Notes under the pieces: generated by a model
Told to the model about the DNA's origin: nothing
The model's input: only the letters and a program-made list of their open reading frames with translations
Database searches by the model: none
Made by a program: the position numbers and the translations under genes
Source: Dactylellina haptotyla
Lineage: Eukaryota > Ascomycota > Orbiliomycetes > Orbiliales > Orbiliaceae
DNA length: 64,000 bases
Assembly (NCBI GenBank): GCA_031310005.1
Contig: CM062383.1
Span: 930,001 to 994,000 of the forward strand
Direction: 5' to 3'
In this document: one piece after another, positions 12,469 through 24,294 of the stretch
How positions within the stretch are numbered: the stretch's first letter is position 1
Layout: the number at the start of each line of letters is the position of its first letter

Positions 12469-14348
12469 ATGGAAGCTGAAGGTTCTTCATCGAAAGCCCC
12501 GGAGAAGACTCTGGAGGCCGGTGTTGCAGGTCTTGCCGTCCAAGAAGACATCCCACTTGGGTATGCCCCACTATACCCCACCACCGTACGATGAACGTAT
12601 ATTCTCGTATCTAAAACTCTCCGACTAACTTCAACAGCGAGGACGGCAAACCACTCTCCAAGAATGCTTTGAAGAAGCTAGCCAAAGACCGAGAAAAGGC
12701 CGAGAAGGCCGCCAAACGAGCCGAGGCGGAAGCCGCTGCCAAAGCTCAACGTGAAGCCGCTAATGTCGATACCGCCTCCGAGAACTACGGCAAACTCCCT
12801 CTCAACCAGTCCACCGAACGTACTGGAGCCACTAGACTAGCTATCAGCTCCCTGAGTGCTGCTGATGCCGGAAAGGAAGTTCTGCTCAGAGCCAGAGTAC
12901 ACAATGCTCGCGCTCAGGGTAACAAGATGACCTTCTTGGAGCTCAGACAACAGCAGTATACCGTGCAGGCTCTAATGTCGGTCCAGAACGACGGAAGCGT
13001 CTCCAAGCAGATGGTGAAGTGGGCTGCTGGTATCAATTTGGAGTCTATCGTTCTCGTTCACGGTGTCGTTGTCAAGCCAGACGAGGCCATCAAATCCACA
13101 ACAGTCCAAGACGCTGAAATCCACATCAACAAACTCTTCATAATTTCCGAAGCCGGACCTCTCCCGATCCAAGTAGAAGACGCATCGAGATCAGAGGAGG
13201 AAGCGGAACGCCTTGGCCTCCCAATTACAACTCTAGCTACCAGACTTGATAACAGAGTCATTGACTTCAGAACTGTTACAAACCAGGCTATCTTTAGGGT
13301 CTCGAGTGGTGTTTGCGAGCTCTTCAAGGAGTTCTTGTCGAAACGTGGATTCGTGGAGGTCCACACCCCAAAGCTCATTGGATCTCCTAGTGAAGGAGGT
13401 GCCAATGTCTTCGAGGTCACATACTTCAAAACTAAGGCGTATCTGGCCCAGAGTCCTCAGCTGTACAAGCAGATGCTCATTGCTGGTGACTTCGAGAGGG
13501 TGTTTGAAATCGCCCCTGTTTTCAGAGCGGAGGACAGCAACACACCCCGCCACATGACTGAGGTTTGGGTTTAGCCATCATTATATATCTAGTGCTGGAA
13601 TAAGTAACTAACGTGGGATAGTTCACCGGTCTCGATCTAGAAATGGCATTCGAGGAGCACTATCACGAAGTCATGGAGTTGATCGGAGAAATGTTCATCT
13701 TCATCTTTAACGGATTGAAGGAGCGATATGCTACTGAGATTGCAACCGTCCGAAAACAATACCCAGTGGACGAGTTCAAGATCCCCAAAGACGGTAAGCC
13801 ACTCGTTTTGACCTTCGCAGAGGGCATCAAGATGTTGCAGGAGGCCGGCCGCGAGGTTGAGCCACTCGAGGACTTGAGCACGGACAATGAGAAGTTCCTT
13901 GGAAAGCTTGTCCTCGAAAAGTATGACACCGACTTTTACATCCTCGACAAGTTCCCTCTGAGCGTTCGACCATTCTATACCATGCCTGACCCTGTTGATC
14001 CAAACTACTCCAACTCCTACGGTAAGTTCTCTTGTATAATTATCTTCTGATCATTCTATATTCGTGTGCTAATTTATTTTATTAGATTTCTTCATGCGCG
14101 GCCAGGAGATTCTTTCTGGTGCTCAGCGTATCCACGATTCTAAAAAGTTGGCTGAACGGATGAAGAGTCTGGGTGTCGACCCGGCGAGCCCAGGACTCGT
14201 CGATTATGTCGATGCCTTCAACTATGGTGCTCCACCTCACGCTGGAGGCGGTATCGGTCTCGAGAGAGTTGTATTCTTGTGGTTGGGACTTCAGAACATC
14301 AGACGCGGCAGTGCCTTCCCACGTGACCCTCAGAGATTGAGGCCTTAA
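12469..14348 (+). CDS. DPS1: Cytoplasmic aspartyl-tRNA synthetase
   Basis: Charges tRNA-Asp with aspartate for cytosolic translation. It has four exons: 12469-12560, 12638-13562, 13622-14021 and 14086-14348, totalling 559 residues, close to other fungal cytosolic AspRS. Residues 30-65 form the Lys/Ala-rich helical extension that eukaryotic AspRS uses for RNA contact. The anticodon-binding OB fold follows ([18 protein letters not shown] region). The class IIb catalytic core has motif 1 around [18 protein letters not shown], motif 2 [14 protein letters not shown], and motif 3 [19 protein letters not shown] near the end. It closes with the usual [12 protein letters not shown] tail. The ATG at 12469 is the first in frame and gives the expected N-terminus; an acceptable TAACTAAC branch point precedes exon 3. 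The full class II signature is visible and no break was seen. Confidence 0.97.
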
Positions 14349-15086
14349 AGGAAACACTCATACCATTATCGTGGAAGATACCAGTTTTTTCTCTCGTATT
14401 CGCATATATCAATGTAGATTTAGTTTGTCTTTAATTAGTCAGAGATTTTTTTAGAATGGATAATCCAAACGGAGCTGAAAACTCAAGCACCAGTGGTCTC
14501 ATTGTATATAGCATTTGATCAATTGACTCACGAGCCACTGGAGAACGCATATAGTTACTCGCAGACATAACAATGAAATTGGCAAAAGCTTGAAAATTCT
14601 TGCTGACAGCTTCTAGCCATCTAACGTTAGCTGGTTTTTGAATTTAGCAAGCGAGCTGCAATACCTAGATCCAGCCTGGATCCTGGGTCTCAGGCCTGCC
14701 TGAAGTCCCCGGTTTCTTTTGCGCAACAAGGCCTACGGCTTACTTATTAGCGCTCGCTGCACTGATGATTCAGAGCCATTCATTCTTTTACTAAATTTTC
14801 TTTTCGCCAGTATCATTTTTAACCGTACAAGATATATATGTATAGTCGTATTCGCCTTCAAGTCGTTTCCTGCCGGCGTTTGATTCACACAGATTTCCAA
14901 TTCTCACTTCTAACTCGCACTTTGCGAACCCTTGCATTGAAATCCAACACCAGGCAACGCATCACACGAGGAGTTCAACCCTTTCACTGCTATATAAACA
15001 CCTACACCTCTCGCCTTCTAGCCCTCGAAAACCAGAAATCAGTAAATAGTATCCACCGCGAAAGTATACACACACCATCCTCTATC
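14349..15086. other. Intergenic: AspRS 3' flank and promoter of the acidic-protein gene
   Basis: No gene seen. An in-frame upstream ATG at 14838 would lengthen the next protein by 83 residues, but that extension is Arg/Thr-rich and unlike the rest, so I treat this DNA as leader and promoter. Confidence 0.6.
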
Positions 15087-15893
15087 ATGGCGAACGAAGG
15101 AACCTCCACAGCTCTCTCCCGTACTCCAACTCCAACTCTGGGCACCCAAGCCCCGCTGGACGAGCGTTCGGACATCGAAACTCCATCCACCACAAACACT
15201 GACGTCTCGGACGAGGAGGATGACGAAGAAGATGACGACGACGACGACGACGACGATGACGATGACTACGTAGAACGTACTCCTTGCTTCATTGACAAAC
15301 CCCTCTTTAAGAGCCTAATCGACGAGCTGGAAGCTATCACGAAAGCGTCAATCGACCCATCAGTCGGCACGGCCACCTCGGACCTCACGAAATACTACTC
15401 CAGCAAGCTGCGCTCCATATCCGCGAAACCAGAATACGCAACAGTACCCCTAACAGACCCGCCGTGCCCGCACATCAATCTCAAAATTGTAGATGATAGC
15501 CGCTACAGCGATAACTGCACCATCTCCTGTCCGTGCTGTTTACCCGACGATCTTCCGGAATTAAAAATCACAGCGGAAGACGTGGACGGCGGGGTCATCA
15601 CCCACGGTGTTATGGTGGATAAGTTGCGGGAGTGGTTGTACGGGAATCCTGATGTCGATAGTGGGAGTGGAAGTGAAAGTGTAACTCAGCAGGCGCTGCC
15701 GGCGATAGTGGATGGATTGCCCGGTGGGGAATCCGGATTGGTGACGTGGAATTGTATGAGTTTTGCGGGTCAGACGGGGAGGACCGATCTTGGGGGGTTG
15801 GATTTGTTCTTGTACTTTGCGAAACCGCTGGTGGGTGGTGGGAGGCATAATAGCCATCGGGACGATGATCATGATGGGTGTGGGAGGGAGTAG
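15087..15893 (+). CDS. Uncharacterised acidic protein
   Basis: A single-exon frame of 268 residues if translation begins at the ATG at 15087 (MANEGTSTALS). I prefer this start because the upstream in-frame extension from 14838 looks like leader sequence. Residues of about 35-60 form an almost pure Asp/Glu tract encoded largely by GAC repeats (about 15208-15266). The following region has a helical segment (LFKSLIDELEAITK) and several cysteines, including CTISCPCCLP, which could bind metal, though no named zinc finger fits. The C-terminus is Gly-rich and ends in a His/Asp-rich stretch. It resembles an acidic nuclear or chaperone-type protein in composition only. Family unknown. Confidence 0.65.
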   Translation: MANEGTSTALSRTPTPTLGTQAPLDERSDIETPSTTNTDVSDEEDDEEDDDDDDDDDDDDYVERTPCFIDKPLFKSLIDELEAITKASIDPSVGTATSDLTKYYSSKLRSISAKPEYATVPLTDPPCPHINLKIVDDSRYSDNCTISCPCCLPDDLPELKITAEDVDGGVITHGVMVDKLREWLYGNPDVDSGSGSESVTQQALPAIVDGLPGGESGLVTWNCMSFAGQTGRTDLGGLDLFLYFAKPLVGGGRHNSHRDDDHDGCGRE

Positions 15894-16455
15894 ATGCGGG
15901 GTGTAAAGTAGATGCATTATTGTTTGTATAGAAAGTTTACGTATAGGGTACTCTGCTGCTTTTTGTAAGACATAGAGAAACCTCCTCATTGGGCTTACTT
16001 GATAAATTCCACTTTTAATTGATAAACCTTATTAATTCTTTGCTCGTATCTAAACCTTCCGACGCGGCGACTAGTCAAGACTGACTGGGGTTACTTTCGT
16101 ATTGGTAATATAAAGAGGATTCTTCCTGAAAGAGCAGATTTGTGTATCAATATGTATAAGGCCCGTGTATTTGTAATTTGTATTGAGAGATACGCATGGC
16201 AGTTGGTTTAACTGAGGTACTCTGGGGTATGGTGCAGAAAGGGAGGTATTTGGCTAGTATTTAGATTGGATACTGTGAAAAACAATATTGACTGATGTCA
16301 AACTTCTTTGATAGTAGCATCTGAACCAATGTAATAGGTATAGGACAAAAACAAATCTTAGCGTATAACTCCAGGCGCCTTTCAAAACAACTGTGTCTCC
16401 TGGAACATAAGAACAGATAAAAACAGGATCTTGGAACAATTAAAACCAAAGGAAA
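15894..16455. other. Convergent intergenic spacer
   Basis: Lies between the 3' ends of the acidic-protein gene (plus) and the membrane/coiled-coil gene (minus). It is AT-rich, as expected for two polyadenylation regions. No gene seen. Confidence 0.6.
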
Positions 16456-17752
16456 TCATCTTAATCTCAATGTACCATCTTCCGCCTGAAAGCTCCTGCG
16501 TTTTGACGCTGCAGGCTCAGCAGAACTCTCTGCCACAGTGGTTTGCTCCTCCGTATGTTCGTCACCATCAGCTCCCAAGGAGTCTCCAGCTCTCATCAAC
16601 CATTCTTCAACCTTTCTCGACGCCCTCTCAATCGTTTTATCAGTATCCAGTACGTTCCTAACGGGTGCCATGACCTTACTGAGCTGTGTCTTAAGATCAT
16701 CGTTCGGGTTGCCCGGTAGCTCTCCTTCGGCAGCCTCCGCTCCTGGTTCCTCTTGTCCACGTACAACAACATCCTCTTCTTTCTTTTTGGGACTAAGAAG
16801 CTCCTTGGCTTGCTCCTTGACCTGTTTCTTGACCTTCTTTGTCGTATCGCTAGCCTCCTGGATTCTCTCAACGACCTTCTCTCTAACCTCCTTGAGCTTT
16901 GTTTCTGCTTTCTCTTTCATACTCAGTTTCTTGATTCGCTCATCCAAGTCCCTTTCCACAGCTACATCCTGCATCTCAAATCCGCCTTCTTTGAAATTGT
17001 AAAGTTCGGCACTCCACTCCGCCTCATCAGGTAGCATGAGCGAGACCATGGCCACGAAGCCAGTCAGCCCGCTTAAGAGGAACTTTAGAATGACGCTATC
17101 ACCCAAAAGAAACGATACGGACAGGACAAGAGTTAGGTAGCCAGTGAGGATTTCAGTGAATAACTTGACGCGAACATCTCGAGCGGAAGGTTTCGGCGCT
17201 GGGGTTGGCCCTGGAGGTGGGTTCTTAATCGGAGGCTCCGAGGGATTTGGAGGATGGGGCAATCCTATTGGTACCGTTGGATCTATCGGTATTACTGGTC
17301 CCCTGGGGTTGCCTCTACTGGCGGCGTAGCTGAGAGAACAGAAGGTTAGCACAAGCACCCGGAACTCTAAGCTTTTGGTCATTGTCGACTAACCTCTTGT
17401 AAGCTGCTATCGAAATTTCCACGGCGATATACGCTGTAATCAAAATTGAAGTTGCCCAAACAAATTTTTTGGCGGGTGCAGTAATAAAAGCCATATCGAT
17501 TCGTGGCATCCTGCAAAAGAATTTGTGGACCTCCCAACGGATTCTGAGGATGAGAGGGTTCCAATCTAAGCTACTTTTGAACTGCGAAGGCTTGGATGCC
17601 ATCTCAACAGTACGATAAACAATAGTCGATAATGGGATCTCTTGGACTTTTTCGGCCGCAGCTGTCGCTACCGATTCGACTACTTTTGCGGCTGTCTTTG
17701 TAGTTATGGCGAGATCAAGGTTCCAGTAGGGATTGTTCATAAAGTCTGCCAT
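16456..17752 (-). CDS. Membrane protein with proline-rich linker and amphipathic coiled coil
   Basis: Two exons (17752-17394 and 17329-16456) encode 410 residues. The ATG at 17752 (MADFMNNPYW) is chosen over the in-frame 17875 because the extension has no supporting features. One membrane span is at about residues 97-117 (VWATSILITAYIAVEISIA). A Pro-rich linker at about 127-165 (NPSEPPIKNPPPGPTPAPKP) follows, then a hydrophobic hairpin at about 175-220 (TLVLSVSFLL and LLSGLTGFVAMVSLML). The C-terminal half is a long charged amphipathic helix (KLKEVREKVVERIQEASDTT, then VKKQVKEQAKELL), the style of helix that lies on lipid surfaces, ending in a disordered Glu/Ala-rich tail. No known family recognised; an organelle-membrane structural role is only a guess. 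Confidence 0.8.
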
Positions 17753-18431
17753 TTTGGGAATTCGAATCTTAAGTGTGGAGATGACATTGATATAGGTTAC
17801 GATGGTAATAGAGGTTTTCCCAAGGGAAAAATCACTTATATATGTCACAAAGGTTCTTGATGGCACTCTAGTCATTTTTGAAACTATTAAGTCTTATGTG
17901 CAGTTGAGGGTTCATCACTCTATATCACCGGGCTCCCTCACCTGCGTTGCAACACCAGCGACCTTTATTTAAAGCTGTTGCTAGCACAAGCAGGTAAACT
18001 ACTGCATAAATGCGTCTAAAAGGAACGCGTCGAAAGAAAAAGTCTCAGCCCTATTATAGCTGGGGCGGTGTGGAACATACTTGTACTTGTTTAGTGGCCG
18101 TGTTTACGTGAAGGGAGGTGTCACTTGTGAGGTGGTCACTTTGTGTTGTCAGGTGTTGTACTTGGATGGCGGTGTTGACATTCGGGGTGGTCCTTGAGGA
18201 TACTGGTCAGGTGCTTCTCTGAGCTATCCGTAGGACAAAATGATCCTGGCTTGTGCTTGATCATTTACTACTAGGTGCCTGGAAGTATCTGGGGTATGCA
18301 ATATAAGAGTGGGAATATTATAAATTTATTTAATCATCATACTTATAAGGGTTTTAAGGCCGGCTTTAAGCCCTGAAACCGTTACACCTAACGCCAAATT
18401 AAGCAGTGAATAAATCTGTACAAGGTCGGAA
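17753..18431. other. Intergenic spacer
   Basis: Upstream flank of the membrane/coiled-coil gene and 3' flank of the Clr5-like gene. A GT-rich stretch (about 18090-18240) is visible. No gene seen. Confidence 0.55.
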
Positions 18432-20933
18432 CTATGCCATTTCATATTCTGGTAGAAATGGAGTGACCATTGAGATAATCTGTTTATTGTCTTCCAGGTA
18501 TAGTTGAAACACTGCTGAACCTGTAGCAAATAAAATAGATCGATAGAAAGGATTCAGTTCAGAAGTATTTTTCTCTTCACAGACTCTAAGAACCCTTTCT
18601 AATATTGGTTCGGAATATCGAATCATTCCCCGGGCAGTCATGATATCAGTTGAGTAACGGATTACTCGGCTCCTTTGAGTGTTAAACGATAAAGCATTTG
18701 TTCCGAGATAGTGTAGACCGATCCGGATTGACTCGATTGCGTTGACGTAATTCTTTAGATGATAGTGTGCTTTGGCCTTCAAGAGCTGAAAATACCAGCA
18801 TGTATTTGCTCTCCATACCGTCTCCCAGACGGGCCTGAACTGAGAATGCTCTTGAAGCATTTCTAAAATTCCGTCTTCCAGTATTCTCGCCGTTTTAATG
18901 GCACCAGCTGGGTCTTTAACCTCTATTTGGCAACTGATGATATCTAAAACAGCAGTGATTTTGTAGGTTCGCGACTCGTAGCATTGAAGTTTTAGAGGTG
19001 GTAAATCTTGCAATAATTGGGTGATAGATTCGTTCAAATGTTGAAATCTCGCCCTGAAGAATCGAAAGAACTCACACCATTCCATCGGATCCTGATACGT
19101 TAGTGCCGCTTCGTGTACAAGTACATATTTTGTCACGAGCATCAGCATGGCGGCAGCTCTAATCGAATATAGGCTACCGCTGCCGTACTTAGAAGTAGTC
19201 ATATCTAAGCTTTTTATCGCCGAGTTTGTTGCGGCGTCAAGGTTATGCTCGGAAATGTGGACCCGAATTAGTTTCTTTTGCAAGCTCGACATTTTTTGCC
19301 CCAAACATGGAGAGATTGGTCCTGATTCCAGTAAAACCATTGCCGCCTCCAAAAGATGAATCTCTAGCCCTGGGCTCTCCCCGTATTCCTGGATCATGCA
19401 AACGGCGCTGTAGAGGGCAGATATCGTTGTGAAATGTGTGTCTCCGTATTTCTTTTGAAGATAAGGCAGATGTATGATTTGCGCTCGAAATTGTTTTCGA
19501 TGTGTCTCATCGAATTTAACATCGCCGCAAAAGTTTTTGAATGTGGGTGTTTCCGAACCTATGGCTTTCCATAGGAGCGGAATAGCGTTGTAAAATATTG
19601 GTATTACACCATTAAGAATGTCTGTAATATCTTTATACGAGTTACTAGAAGCTTCAGACGTAAAGAAGAATGCCTCTTCGTAGTCCATCATTTCATATCC
19701 ATTCCACCATGGCCATCCTTCCCCTCTCTGTGTTATTAGTCTTTCACTTTCAGGGCGTGAGAGTTTCCCTCGAGCCTGTAAATTATCAACTTTGCGGATA
19801 TATTCCTTGGCTTTAGTAGTTTGCTGACTCTTCCATTGTTCCAAGTCTTTCCGAAATATTTGAGAAAGGTAATCTACTAGTTCATATGGTGTTAAGTCAT
19901 CAAGAATGTCTTTGCCTAGAGAGTCATTTAAACTATCTAGTGCATCGATAGATAGTAGCAGATCTTCACAAAACGATTGCAACAAGGTGTTGAGTGCATT
20001 AGAGCCCGTGTCAGACTCTTGAGGCTCGATTCTTCCGACCTCTTTGTCGTTGTTGTCTACAGCGTTTTCTGGTAATAAAACCTGTACGTGTCCTTCAGGT
20101 TTGATGCACTGAATGGACCCAAGAGAGAGAATTGTTTCGCAGCACTCCACCTATATCATAATAGAGGAATTAGTGTGAAGAGCTCTAGCGGGTTACCCCG
20201 TATACAGAAACGAGACATCTGGAATACAATATTTAATATTTGGTCGAAAATACATACTTCAGGAATAAGTGGAGCGTCTGCCATATGTGAGTCCTCTGAA
20301 CTGTTCTCATATATCGGCGAAAGGTCCTCGTTAATACGAATACCATTGTCAGAGTCGGGCTGGTCCAACTGCGGTAAAGGAGATGGTGCAAGCCCCCCAG
20401 GGCTGGATTCGACGTCTATTGAACGATTATTCGGCCAATGTCAATACTGCAGATATTCTATCAGATTGGTTGAATTGCCTGGTCTTACCTTCGAAGTCCT
20501 TTTCATTGCTTTCGAGGATCCTCCTTATTCTTGCTCGGTCGAGATATTTCCCTGTATCATTGAATCGCCATCTTTGAATTTTGATTCCCTGGATACGAGC
20601 AGCCTTTTCTGCCAAGAAAATATACTTTCGGTGCCTCTTGTGGATATTTCGATCTGATAGGCCCCAGTCCCTAAGAAGACGCTTAAATTGGTGTGGCCTG
20701 AACTTATATTTGTTAGTATAGGATATCTCTTTACAATTTGCCTTGGTATAAGATACCGACTTTATGGGCACACCAAGCTTCGCTACTTTGGCGAGGATTG
20801 TTTTATGCGGGATCCCTCTTTGAATATCTTGGGATATTGTATCTTTGAGGCCATCCCATGTTGTTTGTCGGGTGTATCCACGTTTTATTTTGAGTCCAGC
20901 GCTACACTGGACCAGGAATTTCGTGTCGCCCAT
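18432..20933 (-). CDS. Clr5-domain-like protein with large helical C-terminal region
   Basis: Three exons (20933-20489, 20415-20258, 20150-18432) give 773 residues; the ATG at 20933 is the first AUG in frame, since the open frame further upstream lacks one. Residues of about 60-110 carry the signature end of the fungal Clr5 domain: a basic helix and then FRPHQFKRLLRDWGLSDRN, comparable to the 'QYKxxxxxWGLxKN' core. Clr5 domains are small putative DNA-binding modules, common in filamentous fungi at the N-terminus of regulatory and NLR-type proteins. A Ser/Asp-rich acidic linker (residues 150-205) follows. The remaining 570 residues are alpha-helical, with spaced segments such as YLQKKYGDTHFTTISALYSA and KAKAHYHLKNYVNAIESIRI that look like TPR-type repeats. 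A regulatory or scaffold role is inferred. The three exons join cleanly in frame and look intact. Confidence 0.82.
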
Positions 20934-21756
20934 TGGCACCTTAAGGCCTTGCAATTCTAGTACCTTAGAAAACACACCGCCTTGTTTGAATTTAATAAAA
21001 CAATGTGAATTTAAAGAGAATGCAGCAGATTTTACCTGCTCAAAAGATATGTTTTTAATTATAAAGAAGAAGGATAAGAAGAACTGGGTTTCTCTCGACC
21101 TATAGGCCTAGGGTATCCAATGTTTTATATCTGTAGTCTAAAGAAGGTCGCATAGATAGAGCCTAGGGCCTAAAAGCCGCCGAAGCCCACACGTTGCTTT
21201 CTATGCAAGGATTCACCATCATTCTTACTAATGCGCCGTCAGTTGAACCACGACAAACAGGTTGTGGGTCAGGCCTCCAAAAATTCGGCCAATCATTTTC
21301 CCGCAAAAGTTCATTTTAGACGAATCCACCAGTCAAATGCGCCGAAAAGTTGAATCCAAGGGCTGATGGTTCCACATGCATATTTCTGCATTGTTCGTTC
21401 CTGGTTACGATATCTTGATTAGGTATTACAATACTTGGGTTATTAATACTCGAAATCGAGTAGCCTGGGTCCGCGAGTCTTGCGTTTCGATAGGTTCTTT
21501 AACTAGTTCGACGACGAGGCTAACCTAGAAAAACAATATTGTTGCACTTTCGAGAATCAGGATCTTGGTCTCGAGACCATCTATTTATGACAGGAACTAA
21601 CCAGCTTGGTAATCTAGCCGTTAAATCCGTATTCTAGATGTTTGAGACGTGACAAGTCCGCGAACTGTTCCAAAACGTCTATTTTGTGTTACATTCGCTT
21701 ATAATTTGTCCAGCATTATATATATCACCCAATCGAGATCACGAAAATAACAGCAC
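20934..21756. other. Intergenic spacer upstream of the Clr5-like gene
   Basis: Contains the promoter of the minus-strand Clr5-like gene and the 3' flank of the monooxygenase gene. It is AT-rich, with no gene or RNA recognised. An unseen 5' exon of the Clr5-like gene could lie here. Confidence 0.55.
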
Positions 21757-23349
21757 CTATGGAATTTTCCCGTTAGACCTCAATATCGCATCTCTAGCCC
21801 CTTCCCACCTCTTCCTCCCCTTCTCGCCCCTCACGTCGAATACCCTCTGCAAAAAAGCTGTATCAACCCCATCCATAAGTAAATAATACAACTCCCTATC
21901 CTGCCACCAGAACTTCCACCCTTGCCAACCCCATCCAAGTTTCTGATTAACTCCAGTGCCTGCCGCTTCGTTCAACCAGTCGTGCAGCTTCCCGCTGTCA
22001 CAAGCTATCGTCTGCGTTCTCCACAGTGCGATATGATCCAACATGACGCGGTAATGAGCATCACACCAGTTATCCATCTCTTGTTTCGTGGGAACAGGAT
22101 AGTTGCCCTTCCATATTTGCGCGATAGCGGAGGATGCTAGATCGCTATTCGAGAATGCGGATAATGAATGTCCGCGGTAGGTACCGATGAATGCTAGTGA
22201 TTCAGGATAGTCTGTGGAAAATATGCCCCAGTATAATCGAGGGAATGGCATGAGTTTCGCGTGTTCTATGCTATCCCACTCTGGAGTCGGGTAGGCCGTA
22301 GGATCCGCGCCGTTTCCAAGGTGGGAATAATCCCAATCGTAGCCGGTGCAGTATATTACTGCATCGATGTTTCTGAGAATCTCGCCATCAAGCAGTTCAA
22401 TTGAATTACCGTTGTCTAGGTATCTTTTGATCCCGTGGACTGATTTAAGCTTTCCTTGATGGAGGTAATCTACCAAATAGTCATTCATAACAGGTGCGAC
22501 ATTAGGTATGGGGGGTGCGGGAAGGAGTCTCCATTCCTTCTTTAGTATTCCCTTATATTTCTTCTTCATCCCAGCCTCGATGAGGATTTCCCCGAGCCGT
22601 CCCATGAAACGGGGAAAGAAAGGGGTAAATAAAAAGATGATCCGTCCAAGGCGACGGGTAGCCAGGTGATCCGTCGGCTTTTGCCCATCTGGCGTCCTTG
22701 ATCCAAGTCGAGCGCCAGATCTGTGTGAAACATAAACGTCGTCTGTTACCTCGGTAAGATCCGCGGCAATATCCCCGGCAGTATTACTGATGCCCACAAC
22801 AACTACCCGCTGTTTCGAAAACGGTTCCGGACCCTTGAAACCCTGAGAATGAAGGATTTTTCCTTTGAAGTCCTTCACGCCCTCATGAGATGGGATGAGC
22901 CCTTTATTCTGTGGCCCGGTACAGACAATAACCCGCTTGTACTGCTCCGTCACAGTCTTTCCGTCGGTATCTATTATTGTAAGATCCCAACATTGGCCAT
23001 CTTTCGAGCGTTCCAACTTCGTTATGGTGACCCCTAGCCTACAGTGTTTCAGTAGATTGAAGTGGTTTGCGTAAGCTTGGATGTATTTTGCGATGTCCTC
23101 CGCCTTTGGGAAGTTATCCTTCAACTCAGGCGGGTATTCGAAGTCCGAAAATGTGAACCTGTGTCTGGATATATTGGTTCTGGTTGATTTTATAACCGAT
23201 GTTAGATTCTCGTCGGGGTCGAATTCCCAGATTCCACCGATATGGTCTCTACGGTCGAACCCGACAGCGTCTAATCCCGCCTCGCGGAGATTTTTAAGAC
23301 TCACGAGGCCAGTTCCGCCAAGGCCTATCACAGCAACCTTCTCGGTCAT
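21757..23349 (-). CDS. Flavin-containing monooxygenase (FMO family)
   Basis: An intronless frame of 530 residues for an FAD- and NADPH-dependent enzyme that inserts one oxygen atom into nitrogen-, sulphur- or carbonyl-containing substrates. The FAD-binding Rossmann motif GLGGTG is at residues 9-14. The FMO fingerprint FxGxxxHxxxF is FKGKILHSQGF at 161-171. The NADPH Rossmann motif GISNTAGDIA is at 186-195. The late 'TGY' motif typical of FMOs is present as VIYCTGYDWD. Length and motif order match classical FMOs rather than Baeyer-Villiger enzymes, although the substrate cannot be told. The neighbours (Clr5-like gene and SSZ1) do not form a metabolic cluster. The frame looks intact. Confidence 0.93.
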   Translation of the reverse strand: MTEKVAVIGLGGTGLVSLKNLREAGLDAVGFDRRDHIGGIWEFDPDENLTSVIKSTRTNISRHRFTFSDFEYPPELKDNFPKAEDIAKYIQAYANHFNLLKHCRLGVTITKLERSKDGQCWDLTIIDTDGKTVTEQYKRVIVCTGPQNKGLIPSHEGVKDFKGKILHSQGFKGPEPFSKQRVVVVGISNTAGDIAADLTEVTDDVYVSHRSGARLGSRTPDGQKPTDHLATRRLGRIIFLFTPFFPRFMGRLGEILIEAGMKKKYKGILKKEWRLLPAPPIPNVAPVMNDYLVDYLHQGKLKSVHGIKRYLDNGNSIELLDGEILRNIDAVIYCTGYDWDYSHLGNGADPTAYPTPEWDSIEHAKLMPFPRLYWGIFSTDYPESLAFIGTYRGHSLSAFSNSDLASSAIAQIWKGNYPVPTKQEMDNWCDAHYRVMLDHIALWRTQTIACDSGKLHDWLNEAAGTGVNQKLGWGWQGWKFWWQDRELYYLLMDGVDTAFLQRVFDVRGEKGRKRWEGARDAILRSNGKIP

Positions 23350-24294
23350 TCCGAATTAGTTGATATATATTTATTGCCTGGGCGTTGTAGATCTAGCTAT
23401 GGGAGAAGTGTAGGAATAAGGGGATGTCGTTATCTTGGATTTGAAACAGTCGACTCTAGTTGAACAGAGCTTGGATATCTTCAGGATACACAATCGCAAA
23501 GTATGTGTAACAGATCAAAAATGAGCGCTAAATCTGCAAGACCTGGAAACTAGAAAAGTGGGAGCATTTAAGTATTTCGAAAGGATAGCTATCACAGAAA
23601 AACAACAAGATGCTGGTGTTACGAGCCTGCGACGACACTCGGGCCAGTAGTTTAACCGGCGCGCGGAATGTATGGCGTCAATAGTTATGTTTGATATTGG
23701 CCGGCAGTTGTTGCCTTGTTATTCCGTGCCTCCTCAGCTTATCTCATTTGGATGTTTCTAATAGGAAAGATTGCTGGTCACGAAGAATCGTCTTGGTTCG
23801 AGCTGCCGAAGCCCTCGGACATTCCAAAAGAGTGACCATATGAAGCCTGGTGAAATGCCATCCAGAACGTCCGCGCTTAACATAAAATTCGTGAAGTGAA
23901 CACCAATATATAGAACGTCTCGAAGGAGGCTCTTGACACGAGCTAATGAGCCGCTGACATGTGTTGTCGCATGTGGCTGGTGGTTCCGCGTGGCTGGACG
24001 GGTACCCCTCCACGTTTGTGGCGGTGCTCCTACCCAACACGGACTGGACTGGCTGGCCCAAAGAAAAAAGTTAAAGAAATTTATGTCAAGAGCCCTTGAT
24101 AGTGTCCTCCAACCAACCCGTCGATACCTCAAACCCGCCAGGTCCTCGATACTCCCACGACTTCTCAGTAGCATCTTCTGCTCTAGAGACTCGACATTCC
24201 TACGATCGATTTTACCTAGGACTTCCATCTACAAATCTTCCAAAGTTGCATACATTTAAGCCGCAATTCGACTCCTCCCAGTATCCTTACCACA
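23350..24294. promoter_or_regulatory. Shared divergent promoter region (FMO / SSZ1)
   Basis: 945 bp between the divergent start codons of the monooxygenase gene (minus) and SSZ1 (plus). Open frames here (for example minus 24228-23758 and plus 23933-24259) overlap on both strands without domains, so I do not call them. No specific operator recognised. Confidence 0.5.

Noticed and set aside
14838-15086. N-terminal extension of the acidic-protein gene
   Set aside because: In frame but unlike the rest of the protein; the ATG at 15087 is a better start.
20934-20975. Longer N-terminus for the Clr5-like protein
   Set aside because: The frame is open, but the extension begins with GTG and has no AUG; the first AUG at 20933 is used.
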